Source: Spirochaetales bacterium
GTDB taxonomy: Bacteria > Spirochaetota > Spirochaetia > ARS1246
Direction of reading: 5' to 3'
Length of the DNA stretch: 6,022 nucleotides
Assembly: GCA_018644745.1 (NCBI GenBank)
Contig: JABGPX010000306.1
Location: forward strand, 1-6,022
Shown: one piece after another, positions 1 through 5,419 of the stretch
How the letters are laid out: each line of letters opens with the position of its first letter
Numbering within the stretch: the stretch's first letter is position 1
Translations under genes and position numbers: made by a program
Notes under the pieces: model-generated
The model's database searches: none
Told to the model about the DNA's origin: nothing
What the model saw: the letters and a program-made list of their open reading frames with translations, nothing else

Positions 1-1
1 T

Positions 2-1666
2 CATCGCGTTTCGCAGGGGCCTTATCCCGGGAGAGGGCGTTTCACTTTCGTGAACTTCAGCTCCGGGCTCACCCAGCATTTCAAAGGAGAGATGCCGGAT
101 CCCGTCGAGGATGTTCCGCTGGAAACGCTGGACTGGGGCGAAGTTTGGGCGATGAAGGAGTTTATGCGGCATGTTTTGCCCAATGATCTAAGCTTGCCCG
201 AAGAGGGTTACTGGGTATGGCAGAACGGCTGGTGGGCGAGGCTCTATGATGTAAACCCACAGATTCTTGATCAGCTCAAGCAGGTGGGCATCCATGACAT
301 TATGACCGCCCACACCTGGTATGGGCGTGGAGTGCATCCACTGAGCGCCCCTTATGTTGATAGAACGCGCAGCAGCCCCTTGGGCTTTCCTAAAGACAGC
401 GGGATCGCCGGCATGCCGGGGCCGGGAGAGATCTCCAAAGGTTTACATGCCGATCATAATAACGTTTTTCTTGATAAATTCATGGGCGACGAATTTACAT
501 CGGAGTTTGTCTTACCGCCGGCCATGGAGGAATTTCATAAATACGGACGGAAGATCGGAGTCCATGTTTCCAGTTTCTCTTTGCCCGGAATCTATTTTCG
601 CCAACATCCGGAGTGGGCTTCCATCGACGAAAACGGGAAGGTTACCGAGTATCTCTTTGGTCACAAGGTTTCCTGCCCCGCCAGTGATGAGTATATGGAT
701 CATATGTTTATGATCCTCGATCACGTAATTACGAAATACAAGCCCCGTTGGTGGGGATTTGACGGCCGCTGGTTGAGTTTCTGGGAGGTCGGCAACTACC
801 GACCCGGCCCGAAAGGTGCCGGACCAGACCCCTGTTACGCCAAAAACCACGGGCATCTGCCTGGTGACAACCGCTACAAGGAATGGAAGAATATCATGAC
901 CTTTCTGAAGAAACTTCGGGAGCGTCATCCGAAAGTCTGTATTGAGTCGTATTACGGTCTGCATCGCGGCGGACCCTGGGCCTTGCGGCATCTGGATTCC
1001 GGATATCATTATTTTGAGACCCACGGCGCAGACATGAATCGTCTCCAGAGCTGGCACCAGCAAAACGATCGCTTCCGACCCGTCTATAAGAACTCCCTCG
1101 ATCTTTTCGGAAAGGATCCGAAGAGTTTTCGCTTCAACGTAATAGCGGGCTTGAGTATTGCGAGTTATTGCATGATCGGCGAGGCCTTTGAAGGGTTCAC
1201 GATAAAAGAGAATCGGGATTTCTTTATGAAATGGCGTGCATGGGCTGCGAAGAACCATGACTATCTCACGGTAAAACGCGACCTGTTTGACAGCCCCGGC
1301 CATTCGCCGCTGGATGGCAGCGCCCACATCATTGGAGATCGTGGTTTTCTATTTCTCTATCGCGGAGGTTTCGATAAAAAAGTCAATCAAAACACGGCCG
1401 TTCGGGCATCGATCCCCTTGAACCGCTGGATACAATTGAATGAGAGTCCGGACGGGGTCTACCAAATTAAGGAAATTTATCCGCGCGAAAGAAAGGTTCT
1501 TGCGACATTGCGGTACGGCGAAGAGTTTCTCTATGACATGCCCGATGATGCGGCGGTTATTCTGGATTTGCAGCCGGCGCCGATCACAAGTAGAACGTCT
1601 CAGTCGATCGATCATGAGAAGCAGGTGCAAATAATTCCCGCTTTTACGTCAGTTAAGGAATTCTAA
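2..1666 (+). CDS. Clan GH-D (alpha-galactosidase/melibiase-like) glycoside hydrolase, 5'-truncated by the window edge
   Basis: Probable retaining glycosidase with a TIM barrel, related to the GH36/GH27 alpha-galactosidases. Numbering from the GTG at 50: barrel-like start YWVWQNGWWARLYD (about residues 54-67), HVSSFSLPG followed by HPEWAS (about 172-190), WWGFDGRW with Asp238 in the place of the usual strand-4 nucleophile, and GADMNRLQSW followed by RFRPVYKN with Asp328 as the likely acid/base. The last 100 or so residues look like the usual C-terminal beta-sandwich. The GTG at 50 is probably not the true start: the frame is open back to base 2 (reading HRVSQGPYPGRGRFTF in front of it), no ribosome site precedes it, and GH36-type enzymes carry a large N-terminal beta-domain before the barrel. 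No signal peptide can be judged because the N-terminus is missing. The clan is fairly secure; the substrate (alpha-galactoside or another sugar) is inference. A GH43-like gene lies downstream beyond the fic gene. Confidence 0.78.
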   Translation, partial: HRVSQGPYPGRGRFTFVNFSSGLTQHFKGEMPDPVEDVPLETLDWGEVWAMKEFMRHVLPNDLSLPEEGYWVWQNGWWARLYDVNPQILDQLKQVGIHDIMTAHTWYGRGVHPLSAPYVDRTRSSPLGFPKDSGIAGMPGPGEISKGLHADHNNVFLDKFMGDEFTSEFVLPPAMEEFHKYGRKIGVHVSSFSLPGIYFRQHPEWASIDENGKVTEYLFGHKVSCPASDEYMDHMFMILDHVITKYKPRWWGFDGRWLSFWEVGNYRPGPKGAGPDPCYAKNHGHLPGDNRYKEWKNIMTFLKKLRERHPKVCIESYYGLHRGGPWALRHLDSGYHYFETHGADMNRLQSWHQQNDRFRPVYKNSLDLFGKDPKSFRFNVIAGLSIASYCMIGEAFEGFTIKENRDFFMKWRAWAAKNHDYLTVKRDLFDSPGHSPLDGSAHIIGDRGFLFLYRGGFDKKVNQNTAVRASIPLNRWIQLNESPDGVYQIKEIYPRERKVLATLRYGEEFLYDMPDDAAVILDLQPAPITSRTSQSIDHEKQVQIIPAFTSVKEF

Positions 1667-1671
1667 ACAGA

Positions 1672-1700
1672 TTGTCTTCCTGGTGAAATTGCATTAGTAT
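1672..1700 (+). promoter_or_regulatory. Candidate sigma70-like promoter of the fic gene
   Basis: TTGTCT (1672-1677) and TAGTAT (1695-1700) are separated by 17 bases; each matches 4 of 6 consensus positions. Transcription would start near 1707, leaving a leader of about 25 bases that contains the ribosome site AAGGA (1718-1722) 9 bases before the ATG at 1732. It lies just after the stop of the upstream hydrolase gene, so fic can be expressed independently of it. The match is modest. Confidence 0.35.
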
Positions 1701-1731
1701 CGTTACTATGTAATATCAAGGATACCGATAC
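1692..1731. promoter_or_regulatory. Inverted repeats at the fic promoter, candidate operator
   Basis: CAT-t-AGTA (1692-1699) faces TACTATG (1704-1710): a 7-bp inverted repeat with one extra base in the left arm and a 4-base centre, covering the candidate -10 box and start site. A second inverted pair, GTATCG (1697-1702) and CGATAC (1726-1731), overlaps it, and GATAC occurs twice at 1721-1731 just before the start codon. Because the Fic protein carries its own DNA-binding domain, self-repression here is a reasonable inference, but nothing proves binding. Confidence 0.35.
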
Positions 1732-2652
1732 ATGAATGAGAAATTACTGAACAGCATTGAAGGTAAAAAAAGGGAGTTGGACCGGAACAGGCCTCTCTCT
1801 TCCAGCATAGTCAGGAATCTAGAAAAAGAGTTTACAATTGCATGGACATACAATTCCAATGCCATAGAAGGGAATACTCTTAGCCTGCAGGAAACTGAAG
1901 TTGTACTGAATGAAGGGATCACCATAGGCGGCAAAACTGTAAATGAACATTTCGAGGCTATAAATCACAAAAAAGGTATCGAATACGTTAGGAGAATTGT
2001 AGAGAAGAAAATCAACATATCTGAAGAGGTTATTCGGGAATTACACCGGATAATACTTTCTTCTATTGATGATCCGGAAGCCGGGAACTACAGAAAACAC
2101 AATGTGCGAATACTTGGGGCGCGTCATATTCCTCCTCAATCAAATAAAATTCCCAAAATGATGAGCAATTTTATTATTTGGTTTCGGAGTAATGAATATA
2201 AACTGAATACTCCGCAAATGGCAGCAGAGCTTCACTACAGATTTGTGATGATTCATCCGTTTGTTGATGGAAATGGAAGGGTCGCCAGACTGATTATGAA
2301 TTTGTTTCTGATGAGAAACGGATATCCTCCGGCTATTATACTTAAAGTGGATAGGAAAAGATATTATCGAATATTGAATCAGGGCAATATGGGAGATAGT
2401 GAGCCGTTTAATGATTTTATTGGCAGAGCAATTGAGAGGTCCCTTATACTGTATCTTAATAGTATAAAACCGGATTTATCAGAAGATCAAATGTTTATAT
2501 CTCTTCGGGAAGCTGCCGTGGATTGCGAGTATTCTCAGGAATATTTATCTCTGTTAGCCAGAAAGGGGAGACTGGCAGCGGTGAAAATCGGGAAGGACTG
2601 GATGACGACGAAAGAAGCTATTGAAGAGTATATTGAGACAAAAAAAAGATAG
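1732..2652 (+). CDS. Fic-family protein (class II, self-inhibited) with C-terminal helix-turn-helix
   Basis: Fic proteins usually transfer AMP from ATP onto Ser/Thr/Tyr hydroxyls of target proteins. The 306-residue product has the full catalytic motif HPFVDGNGRVAR at residues 175-186 (His175 as base; Asp179 and Asn181 for Mg/ATP; Arg183 and Arg186 for phosphates). Upstream, SNAIEGN at 42-48 fits the inhibitory helix [S/T]xxxE[G/N] with Glu46, placing it in the class with an N-terminal intramolecular inhibitor, so no separate antitoxin is needed. GNYRKHNVRI near residue 120 and the following IPP match the usual segment before the motif. Residues about 256-306 (ISLREAA...VKIGKDW...EEYI) resemble a MerR/excisionase-type DNA-binding domain, suggesting autoregulation or targeting to DNA. 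AAGGA lies 9 bases before the ATG. The gene is clearly AT-richer than its neighbours (for example 18 G+C of 60 in 2161-2220, against 45 of 60 in 3121-3180), suggesting acquisition. The family call is secure; the target is unknown. Confidence 0.96.
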   Translation: MNEKLLNSIEGKKRELDRNRPLSSSIVRNLEKEFTIAWTYNSNAIEGNTLSLQETEVVLNEGITIGGKTVNEHFEAINHKKGIEYVRRIVEKKINISEEVIRELHRIILSSIDDPEAGNYRKHNVRILGARHIPPQSNKIPKMMSNFIIWFRSNEYKLNTPQMAAELHYRFVMIHPFVDGNGRVARLIMNLFLMRNGYPPAIILKVDRKRYYRILNQGNMGDSEPFNDFIGRAIERSLILYLNSIKPDLSEDQMFISLREAAVDCEYSQEYLSLLARKGRLAAVKIGKDWMTTKEAIEEYIETKKR

Positions 2653-2676
2653 AGTAGAGCTTTTCCAATGAGGAAT

Positions 2677-2682
2677 GAGGAG
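2677..2682 (+). promoter_or_regulatory. Ribosome binding site deciding the start of the GH43-like gene
   Basis: GAGGAG lies 9 bases before the ATG at 2692. The in-frame ATG at 2668, which would add eight residues, has no comparable site and would itself cover this one. The start at 2692 is therefore preferred. Confidence 0.7.
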
Positions 2683-2691
2683 ATCAGGAAT

Positions 2692-3714
2692 ATGTCTACT
2701 GCCGAGTTGTCCAGCAAATCACAAACCGCCGATGCGCCGCTTCTCATACCGCGTCCTAGTAAACCATGGGATGACGCACTTCGCATCGTCGGTCACGGGG
2801 AAAAGTTCCACAATGATTTCACGCTGGTGAAGGATGGAGAGGGCACCTGGCACTGCATCGGCAGCGGGGGCAGGGACGGCTCGCTTGACACCCTCTTTCA
2901 CGCCGTGGGCGCGTCGCTTCATGAGCCTTTCGAATACCTGCCGAAGATCACCTCTCAAACCGATCCTGAAGCAGTCCACATGTGGGCCCCATTCGCAATC
3001 AGGAAGGACGATGAGACGGTGTTTCTCTACTTTAGTCATCTTCGCGGCTCCCTCGACAAATACATGAAGGATCGCGACCTTTGGGATTGGGGAACTCAAT
3101 TTGAGCTGCGCCTTATGGTGTCCAAGACACCGGACCTGCGCGCCTGGGTACCGCACGCCGCACCGGGCCTGGAACGGGGCAATGTTGTGTTCCGGGCACC
3201 CACCGTGCGGGATCCATGCATCTTCTGGGACGAACAACACCAACGCTACTTCATGTATTACTCCGCCCTCATACCCGCGACCGGCGGTGACGGCGGCCTG
3301 GAAGGTGCCATCCGCGTTCGGACCTCCAAGGATTTGATCTACTGGTCGGCGGCGCGAACAGCGATGACCACACCTCCCGGTTATACGAATTCGGAGTCCG
3401 CCTTCGTGCTGCTTCGCGACGGTCTGTACTATCTGTGGGTATGCGGATATAACTACGGGCGCATGTCTCTCTACATCTCAGATACCCCTTTTTATTTTGG
3501 GGATCCCGTCGACAACCGCATCATGGAACAATCAGGACATACTCCGGAAATCGTTACGGAGGAAGGGATTGATTATATGGCATGTGCCCACATTGGCCCT
3601 GGGGATCTGAAGGGCAGCCCAAGTGATTTGCTATTTGGCGTCCACATCCAGCCTATCGAATGGTTTCCGGCAAACACCGAAGAGGCGTCCAAGGTCTATG
3701 GCAGGAAGGACTGA
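2692..3714 (+). CDS. GH43-like five-bladed beta-propeller glycoside hydrolase
   Basis: 340 residues with the repeated blade pattern of clan GH-F/GH-J propellers (GH43, GH62, GH32). Numbering from the ATG at 2692: HNDFTLVKDGEGTWH (40-54; Asp42 is the candidate general base), HMWAPFAIRKDD (96-107, a typical WAP motif), VRDPCIFWDE...YFMYYSA (172-191; Asp174 is the candidate pKa-modulating Asp), NSESAFVLLRDGLYYLWVCG (233-252; Glu235 is the candidate general acid) and HTPEIV (283-288). No signal peptide or membrane segment is seen at the N-terminus, so it is probably cytoplasmic and would act on imported oligosaccharides, or it is exported by an unseen route. It starts 39 bases after fic but is far more GC-rich, so it more plausibly belonged with the upstream hydrolase gene before fic arrived. 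The propeller fold is well supported. Arabinofuranosidase, xylosidase or fructosidase activity cannot be chosen from sequence alone. Confidence 0.84.
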   Translation: MSTAELSSKSQTADAPLLIPRPSKPWDDALRIVGHGEKFHNDFTLVKDGEGTWHCIGSGGRDGSLDTLFHAVGASLHEPFEYLPKITSQTDPEAVHMWAPFAIRKDDETVFLYFSHLRGSLDKYMKDRDLWDWGTQFELRLMVSKTPDLRAWVPHAAPGLERGNVVFRAPTVRDPCIFWDEQHQRYFMYYSALIPATGGDGGLEGAIRVRTSKDLIYWSAARTAMTTPPGYTNSESAFVLLRDGLYYLWVCGYNYGRMSLYISDTPFYFGDPVDNRIMEQSGHTPEIVTEEGIDYMACAHIGPGDLKGSPSDLLFGVHIQPIEWFPANTEEASKVYGRKD

Positions 3715-3741
3715 TCTGTTTCGTGGGAGCCCGGCGTTCTT

Positions 3742-3766
3742 ACGCGCACGAAAAAGCGTGGGGCGT
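3742..3766 (+). terminator. Hairpin downstream of the GH43-like gene, possible transcript end
   Basis: ACGC (3742-3745) plus CACG (3747-3750) pair with CGTG (3757-3760) plus GCGT (3763-3766) around an AAAAAG loop, with a small 1x2 internal loop. It starts 27 bases after the stop codon. No T-run follows, so it is not a classical intrinsic terminator. A second small hairpin, TGTAG-CCC-CTACA, lies at 3823-3835. The remaining gap from 3715 to hicB at 3976 holds no gene I can support. Confidence 0.28.
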
Positions 3767-3975
3767 TGTCATCGCGGTTCGCGCCGCAGACCCGCATTGT
3801 TAGGATGAAATACTATGAAAAGTGTAGCCCCTACAGCTAGATAGTCTTCCTAAAATCTTTGTAGGCCGTTCACGTGCGAACCATGCCCTTTGAGCGGTAT
3901 TTGTCACCTTTACGCGCTATACCAGAAGTTGCAGGGCGTGATATCATAATTGTCGGCGGAAGCAAAGAGGAAAGA

Positions 3976-4188
3976 ATGGCAAATACATATACAGCAATTG
4001 CAAAGCAAGATGGAGATTGGTGGATTGGGTGGGTTGAAGAAATTCCGGGGGTGAATTGTCAGGAAGCGACCAAAGATGCGCTTCTCTCCAGTTTACGAAT
4101 CACCCTGAAGGAAGCGATAGAATTTAACAGAGAAGAAGCTGTCAAAGCTGCCGCTCCTGGCTATACGGAAGAAGCCCTTATTGTATGA
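3976..4188 (+). CDS. hicB: HicB-family antitoxin (short form)
   Basis: Antitoxin of a type II system that neutralises the HicA mRNA interferase by binding it. The 70-residue product shows the HicB partial RNase-H-like core: YTAIAKQDGDWWIGWVEEIP near residues 4-23, a GxxxQEATKDALLSSL-like turn into helix, then LKEAIEFNREEA. It ends shortly after this core, so it lacks the C-terminal ribbon-helix-helix or HTH domain of longer HicB proteins; how it would repress its own promoter is unclear. The frame is open upstream to an ATG at 3874, but the ATG at 3976 is preferred because AGAGGA (3966-3971) stands 4 bases before it and family similarity begins there. It precedes hicA and overlaps it by 4 bases, the reverse of the E. 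coli hicA-hicB order but common elsewhere. The perfect palindrome TGATATCA (3939-3946) upstream is a possible operator. Confidence 0.9.
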   Translation: MANTYTAIAKQDGDWWIGWVEEIPGVNCQEATKDALLSSLRITLKEAIEFNREEAVKAAAPGYTEEALIV

Positions 4189-4373
4189 AAAGAACAGCCC
4201 TGCTCAAGCATCTACGCGGGCATGGCTGCGAACTCGTTCGCGAAGGTGGGAACCATTCCTGGTGGCTTAATTCGCAACAAAACAAGCGATCGTCAGTTCC
4301 AAGGCACATAGAAATTAATGATCATCTTGCTCGAAAAATTTGTAAAGATTTGGGTGTACCTTTCGTGAGGTAG
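4185..4373 (+). CDS. hicA: HicA-family mRNA interferase toxin
   Basis: Small RNA-binding toxin that cuts mRNA and stops translation when free of HicB. The 62-residue product has the normal length and the double-stranded-RNA-binding-like HicA fold: KRTALLKHLRGHGCELVREG, then GGNHSWW with the conserved catalytic His24, then SSVPRHIEINDHLARKICKD and LGVP. All key positions are present, so the toxin looks functional. Its ATG overlaps the hicB stop (ATGA, 4185-4188), giving translational coupling so that antitoxin is made first; a weak purine-rich site, GGAAGAAG (4167-4174), lies 10 bases upstream inside hicB. With hicB it forms a complete two-gene operon. Confidence 0.95.
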   Translation: MKRTALLKHLRGHGCELVREGGNHSWWLNSQQNKRSSVPRHIEINDHLARKICKDLGVPFVR

Positions 4374-4376
4374 TGC

Positions 4377-4394
4377 CGTTTCCAAGAGGAAACG
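4377..4394. terminator. Perfect 7-bp hairpin right after hicA
   Basis: CGTTTCC (4377-4383) and GGAAACG (4388-4394) form a perfect inverted repeat with an AAGA loop, starting 3 bases after the hicA stop. The position suits the end of the hicBA transcript, but no T-run follows on either strand, so it may be a 3'-protecting hairpin or a Rho-type end instead of an intrinsic terminator. Confidence 0.4.
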
Positions 4395-4655
4395 AGTGAG
4401 AGAGCGCCCAGCCGGCGTGAGCGACTAACGCCTCGGCGTTGCCGCATGGGACGCACGCTTCTGTTTGGGGGCAAAGTACTAATCAACTATTGGTGACACT
4501 TTTGCCAGTATCAATGCACTTTGGGAGCGATTCCCACAATATCGTTGAACTTGCTCTTGGTGTTGGCGTCCCAGTCGCACGCACTGCGTATCGTCCCGAA
4601 GCCTATATGGTCACCGAAAGGCGGGAGTCCAGGAAAACAAGGGGAAAAAGGCGAA
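4395..4655. other. Gene-free stretch between convergent hicA and higA
   Basis: About 260 bases with no gene I can support. It contains the inverted repeat AACGCC-TC-GGCGTT (4427-4440), a GC-rich run around it, and the smaller TGGGA-GCGAT-TCCCA (near 4520-4535). Two overlapping + strand frames stay open across 4439-4703, but neither has a ribosome site or a recognisable motif, and both run through the antisense of the well-supported higA end. It could be the remains of an older gene or cassette junction. Confidence 0.4.
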
Positions 4656-4964
4656 TTAAGAAGCCCGAAAAACGGGTATCAGATCTATATCAGACTTAAT
4701 TAATCGGCGGCTTTCCTCGAGATCGTAGTCAGTTTGCAGCCCAATCCAGAATTCGGCAGATGTTCCAAAATACTTGCTGAGCCGTATTGCCGTATTGGCG
4801 GGTATTCGACGTTTTCCATGGATAACTTCCGAGATCCTTGTCTGAGGGACGCGCGTGTCCTGAGCGAGCTTGTATGCGCTAATTCCGAAAGGTTTGAGAA
4901 ATTCTTCGAGGAGCACTTCGCCAGGATGGATGTTCGGCAGTCTCTCTATGTCTTTCTTTGCCAT
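4656..4964 (-). CDS. higA: HigA-family antitoxin, XRE-type helix-turn-helix (orphaned)
   Basis: DNA-binding antitoxin and autorepressor of a HigBA module. The 102-residue product starts with the family signature NIHPGEVLLEEFLKP (residues 11-25), followed by an XRE helix-turn-helix: ISAYKLAQ, VPQTRISEVIHGKR (39-52), IPANTAIRLSKYFG, and the typical tail TSAEFWIGLQTDYDLE (68-83). The ATG at 4964 is chosen because GAGG stands 6 bases before it; a TTG four codons upstream is possible but unlikely. All domains are intact. Its partner toxin gene, in the usual higB-higA order directly upstream, is broken, so this antitoxin no longer has a local toxin. It may persist as a repressor of its own promoter or cross-neutralise another HigB; that is inference. 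Confidence 0.97.
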   Translation of the reverse strand: MAKKDIERLPNIHPGEVLLEEFLKPFGISAYKLAQDTRVPQTRISEVIHGKRRIPANTAIRLSKYFGTSAEFWIGLQTDYDLEESRRLIKSDIDLIPVFRAS

Positions 4965-4970
4965 TTTGCA

Positions 4971-4974
4971 CCTC
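4971..4974 (-). promoter_or_regulatory. higA ribosome binding site overlapping the ancestral higB stop
   Basis: On the minus strand TGAGG carries both the old higB stop (TGA, 4975-4973) and the GAGG ribosome site (4974-4971), 6 bases before the higA ATG. This is the compact junction of an intact higBA operon, preserved although higB is broken. Confidence 0.65.
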
Positions 4975-5183
4975 AATGATAATCGATAATTCCGACGTCA
5001 TGTGCATCGCCGTTACGCCACCAGCCTGTTTCCCGGCGGCACTCTCAGATCGTTTATGTCCTGCGCGTTGTTTATCATTCTTAGTTTCCGCCGCGCAATC
5101 CTCTGAATGTCGTCCGGTAACGAGCGCGAACGAATACCGTACCAGACTCTTTCTGCCTCTTTAGAAGCAAACGAATTCAACAT
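4973..5183 (-). pseudogene. higB: higB toxin pseudogene with internal deletion and frameshift
   Basis: RelE/HigB-type mRNA interferase partner of the adjacent higA, too short to show up as a normal gene. From the ATG at 5183 it reads MLNSFASKEAERVWYGIRSR, then SLPDDIQRIARRKLRMINNA, then QDINDLRVPPGNRLVA, and stops at TAA (5015-5013) after 56 residues; this is a good match to the first 60% of the roughly 92-residue family. Immediately after, in another frame, bases 5014-4973 read NGDAHDVGIIDYH and a stop, the typical HigB C-terminus. What is missing is the stretch that in relatives follows NRLEA (the LKGD turn and the two core strands ending in WRICF-like residues), about 70 bp. Since that DNA is absent, recoding cannot restore it. 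The loss removes the catalytic core, so the toxin is very probably inactive; the truncated peptide may still be made because the promoter is intact. Family and break are clear; exact deletion size is inferred from relatives. Confidence 0.9.
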
Positions 5184-5188
5184 GAACA

Positions 5189-5217
5189 ATAATACTGCTT
5201 GGCGTTAGTAACGTCAA
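5189..5217 (-). promoter_or_regulatory. Strong sigma70-like promoter of higBA, nearly leaderless
   Basis: Minus-strand TTGACG (5217-5212) and TATTAT (5194-5189) match the consensus boxes 5 of 6 each, with an ideal 17-base spacer. Only 5 bases separate the -10 box from the higB ATG at 5183, so transcription should start at or within a base or two of the start codon. No ribosome site precedes that ATG, which agrees with leaderless translation of the toxin gene; higA downstream has its own ribosome site. Confidence 0.7.
5203..5213. promoter_or_regulatory. Palindrome in the higBA promoter, candidate HigA operator
   Basis: CGTTA-G-TAACG is a perfect 5-bp inverted repeat around one central base. 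It lies in the promoter spacer and touches the -35 box, exactly where a HigA dimer would block polymerase. Autorepression by HigA is established for the family; binding to this particular site is inferred. Confidence 0.45.
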
Positions 5218-5261
5218 GCGTGGGCTCCATTTCTTCACATAGGCTGCCATTTTTTCATAGC

Positions 5262-5293
5262 AAAACGCCCCCGCGGCGCCCTCCCGGGCGGCG
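5262..5293 (-). terminator. GC-rich hairpin followed by TTTT on the minus strand
   Basis: On the minus strand CGCC-G-CCC (5293-5286) can pair with GGGGGCG (5272-5266), with one bulged G, and is followed by TTTT (5265-5262). The intervening bases are also GC-rich and self-complementary (CGCCC-TCCC-GGGCG at 5277-5290), so other folds compete. It could shield higBA from leftward read-through. The T-run is short, so this is tentative. Confidence 0.3.
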
Positions 5294-5419
5294 GCACTTT
5301 TCGGCATCGGTTGGTCAACGCGGACTGAAGGTAGCTTTGCCGTAATCCTATCGCGGCCTGAATTTGGGTAGATGATAAAGCAGCATTTTTGACATATACT
5401 CATTCTAATAGGGTGCAAT

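Noticed and set aside
1..14. TCATCGCGtTTCGC at the left edge resembling TCATCGCGgTTCGC near 3769
   Set aside because: A single 13-of-14 match with no extension on either side; the first copy lies in coding sequence.
50..52. GTG as the start of the GH-D hydrolase
   Set aside because: No ribosome site, the frame is open to base 2 with sensible coding sequence, and the N-terminal domain expected for the family is missing; the gene is treated as cut by the window edge.
512..1327. Long minus-strand frame of 271 codons inside the hydrolase gene
   Set aside because: Entirely antisense to a gene with clear family motifs; its translation shows no recognisable domain.
1655..2692. AGGAAT repeated on both sides of the fic gene as possible insertion duplication
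   Set aside because: Only six bases, three copies, two of them within the ribosome-site region of the next gene; easily explained by chance.
2719..3243. Minus-strand frame of 174 codons inside the GH43-like gene
   Set aside because: Antisense shadow of a GC-rich gene with clear propeller motifs.
3806..3841. Eleven-codon frame MKYYEKCSPYS before hicB
   Set aside because: Too short to support; it may be a leader peptide or chance, and no family is recognised.
4421..4447. Possible integron attC site near GACTAACGCC...GGCGTT
   Set aside because: The core sites do not fit RYYYAAC/GTTRRRY and the spacing is far too short for attC.
4439..4703. Two overlapping plus-strand frames (86 and 60 codons) between hicA and higA
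   Set aside because: No ribosome site, no motif, low-complexity basic tails, and both run into the antisense of the higA 3' end.
4734..5164. Plus-strand frames opposite higA and the higB remnant
   Set aside because: They are antisense to well-supported coding sequence and show no family resemblance.
5161..5418. Minus-strand frame of 85 codons upstream of higB
   Set aside because: It runs over the higBA promoter and through the higB start in another frame; composition is typical of non-coding DNA with a GC-rich hairpin.
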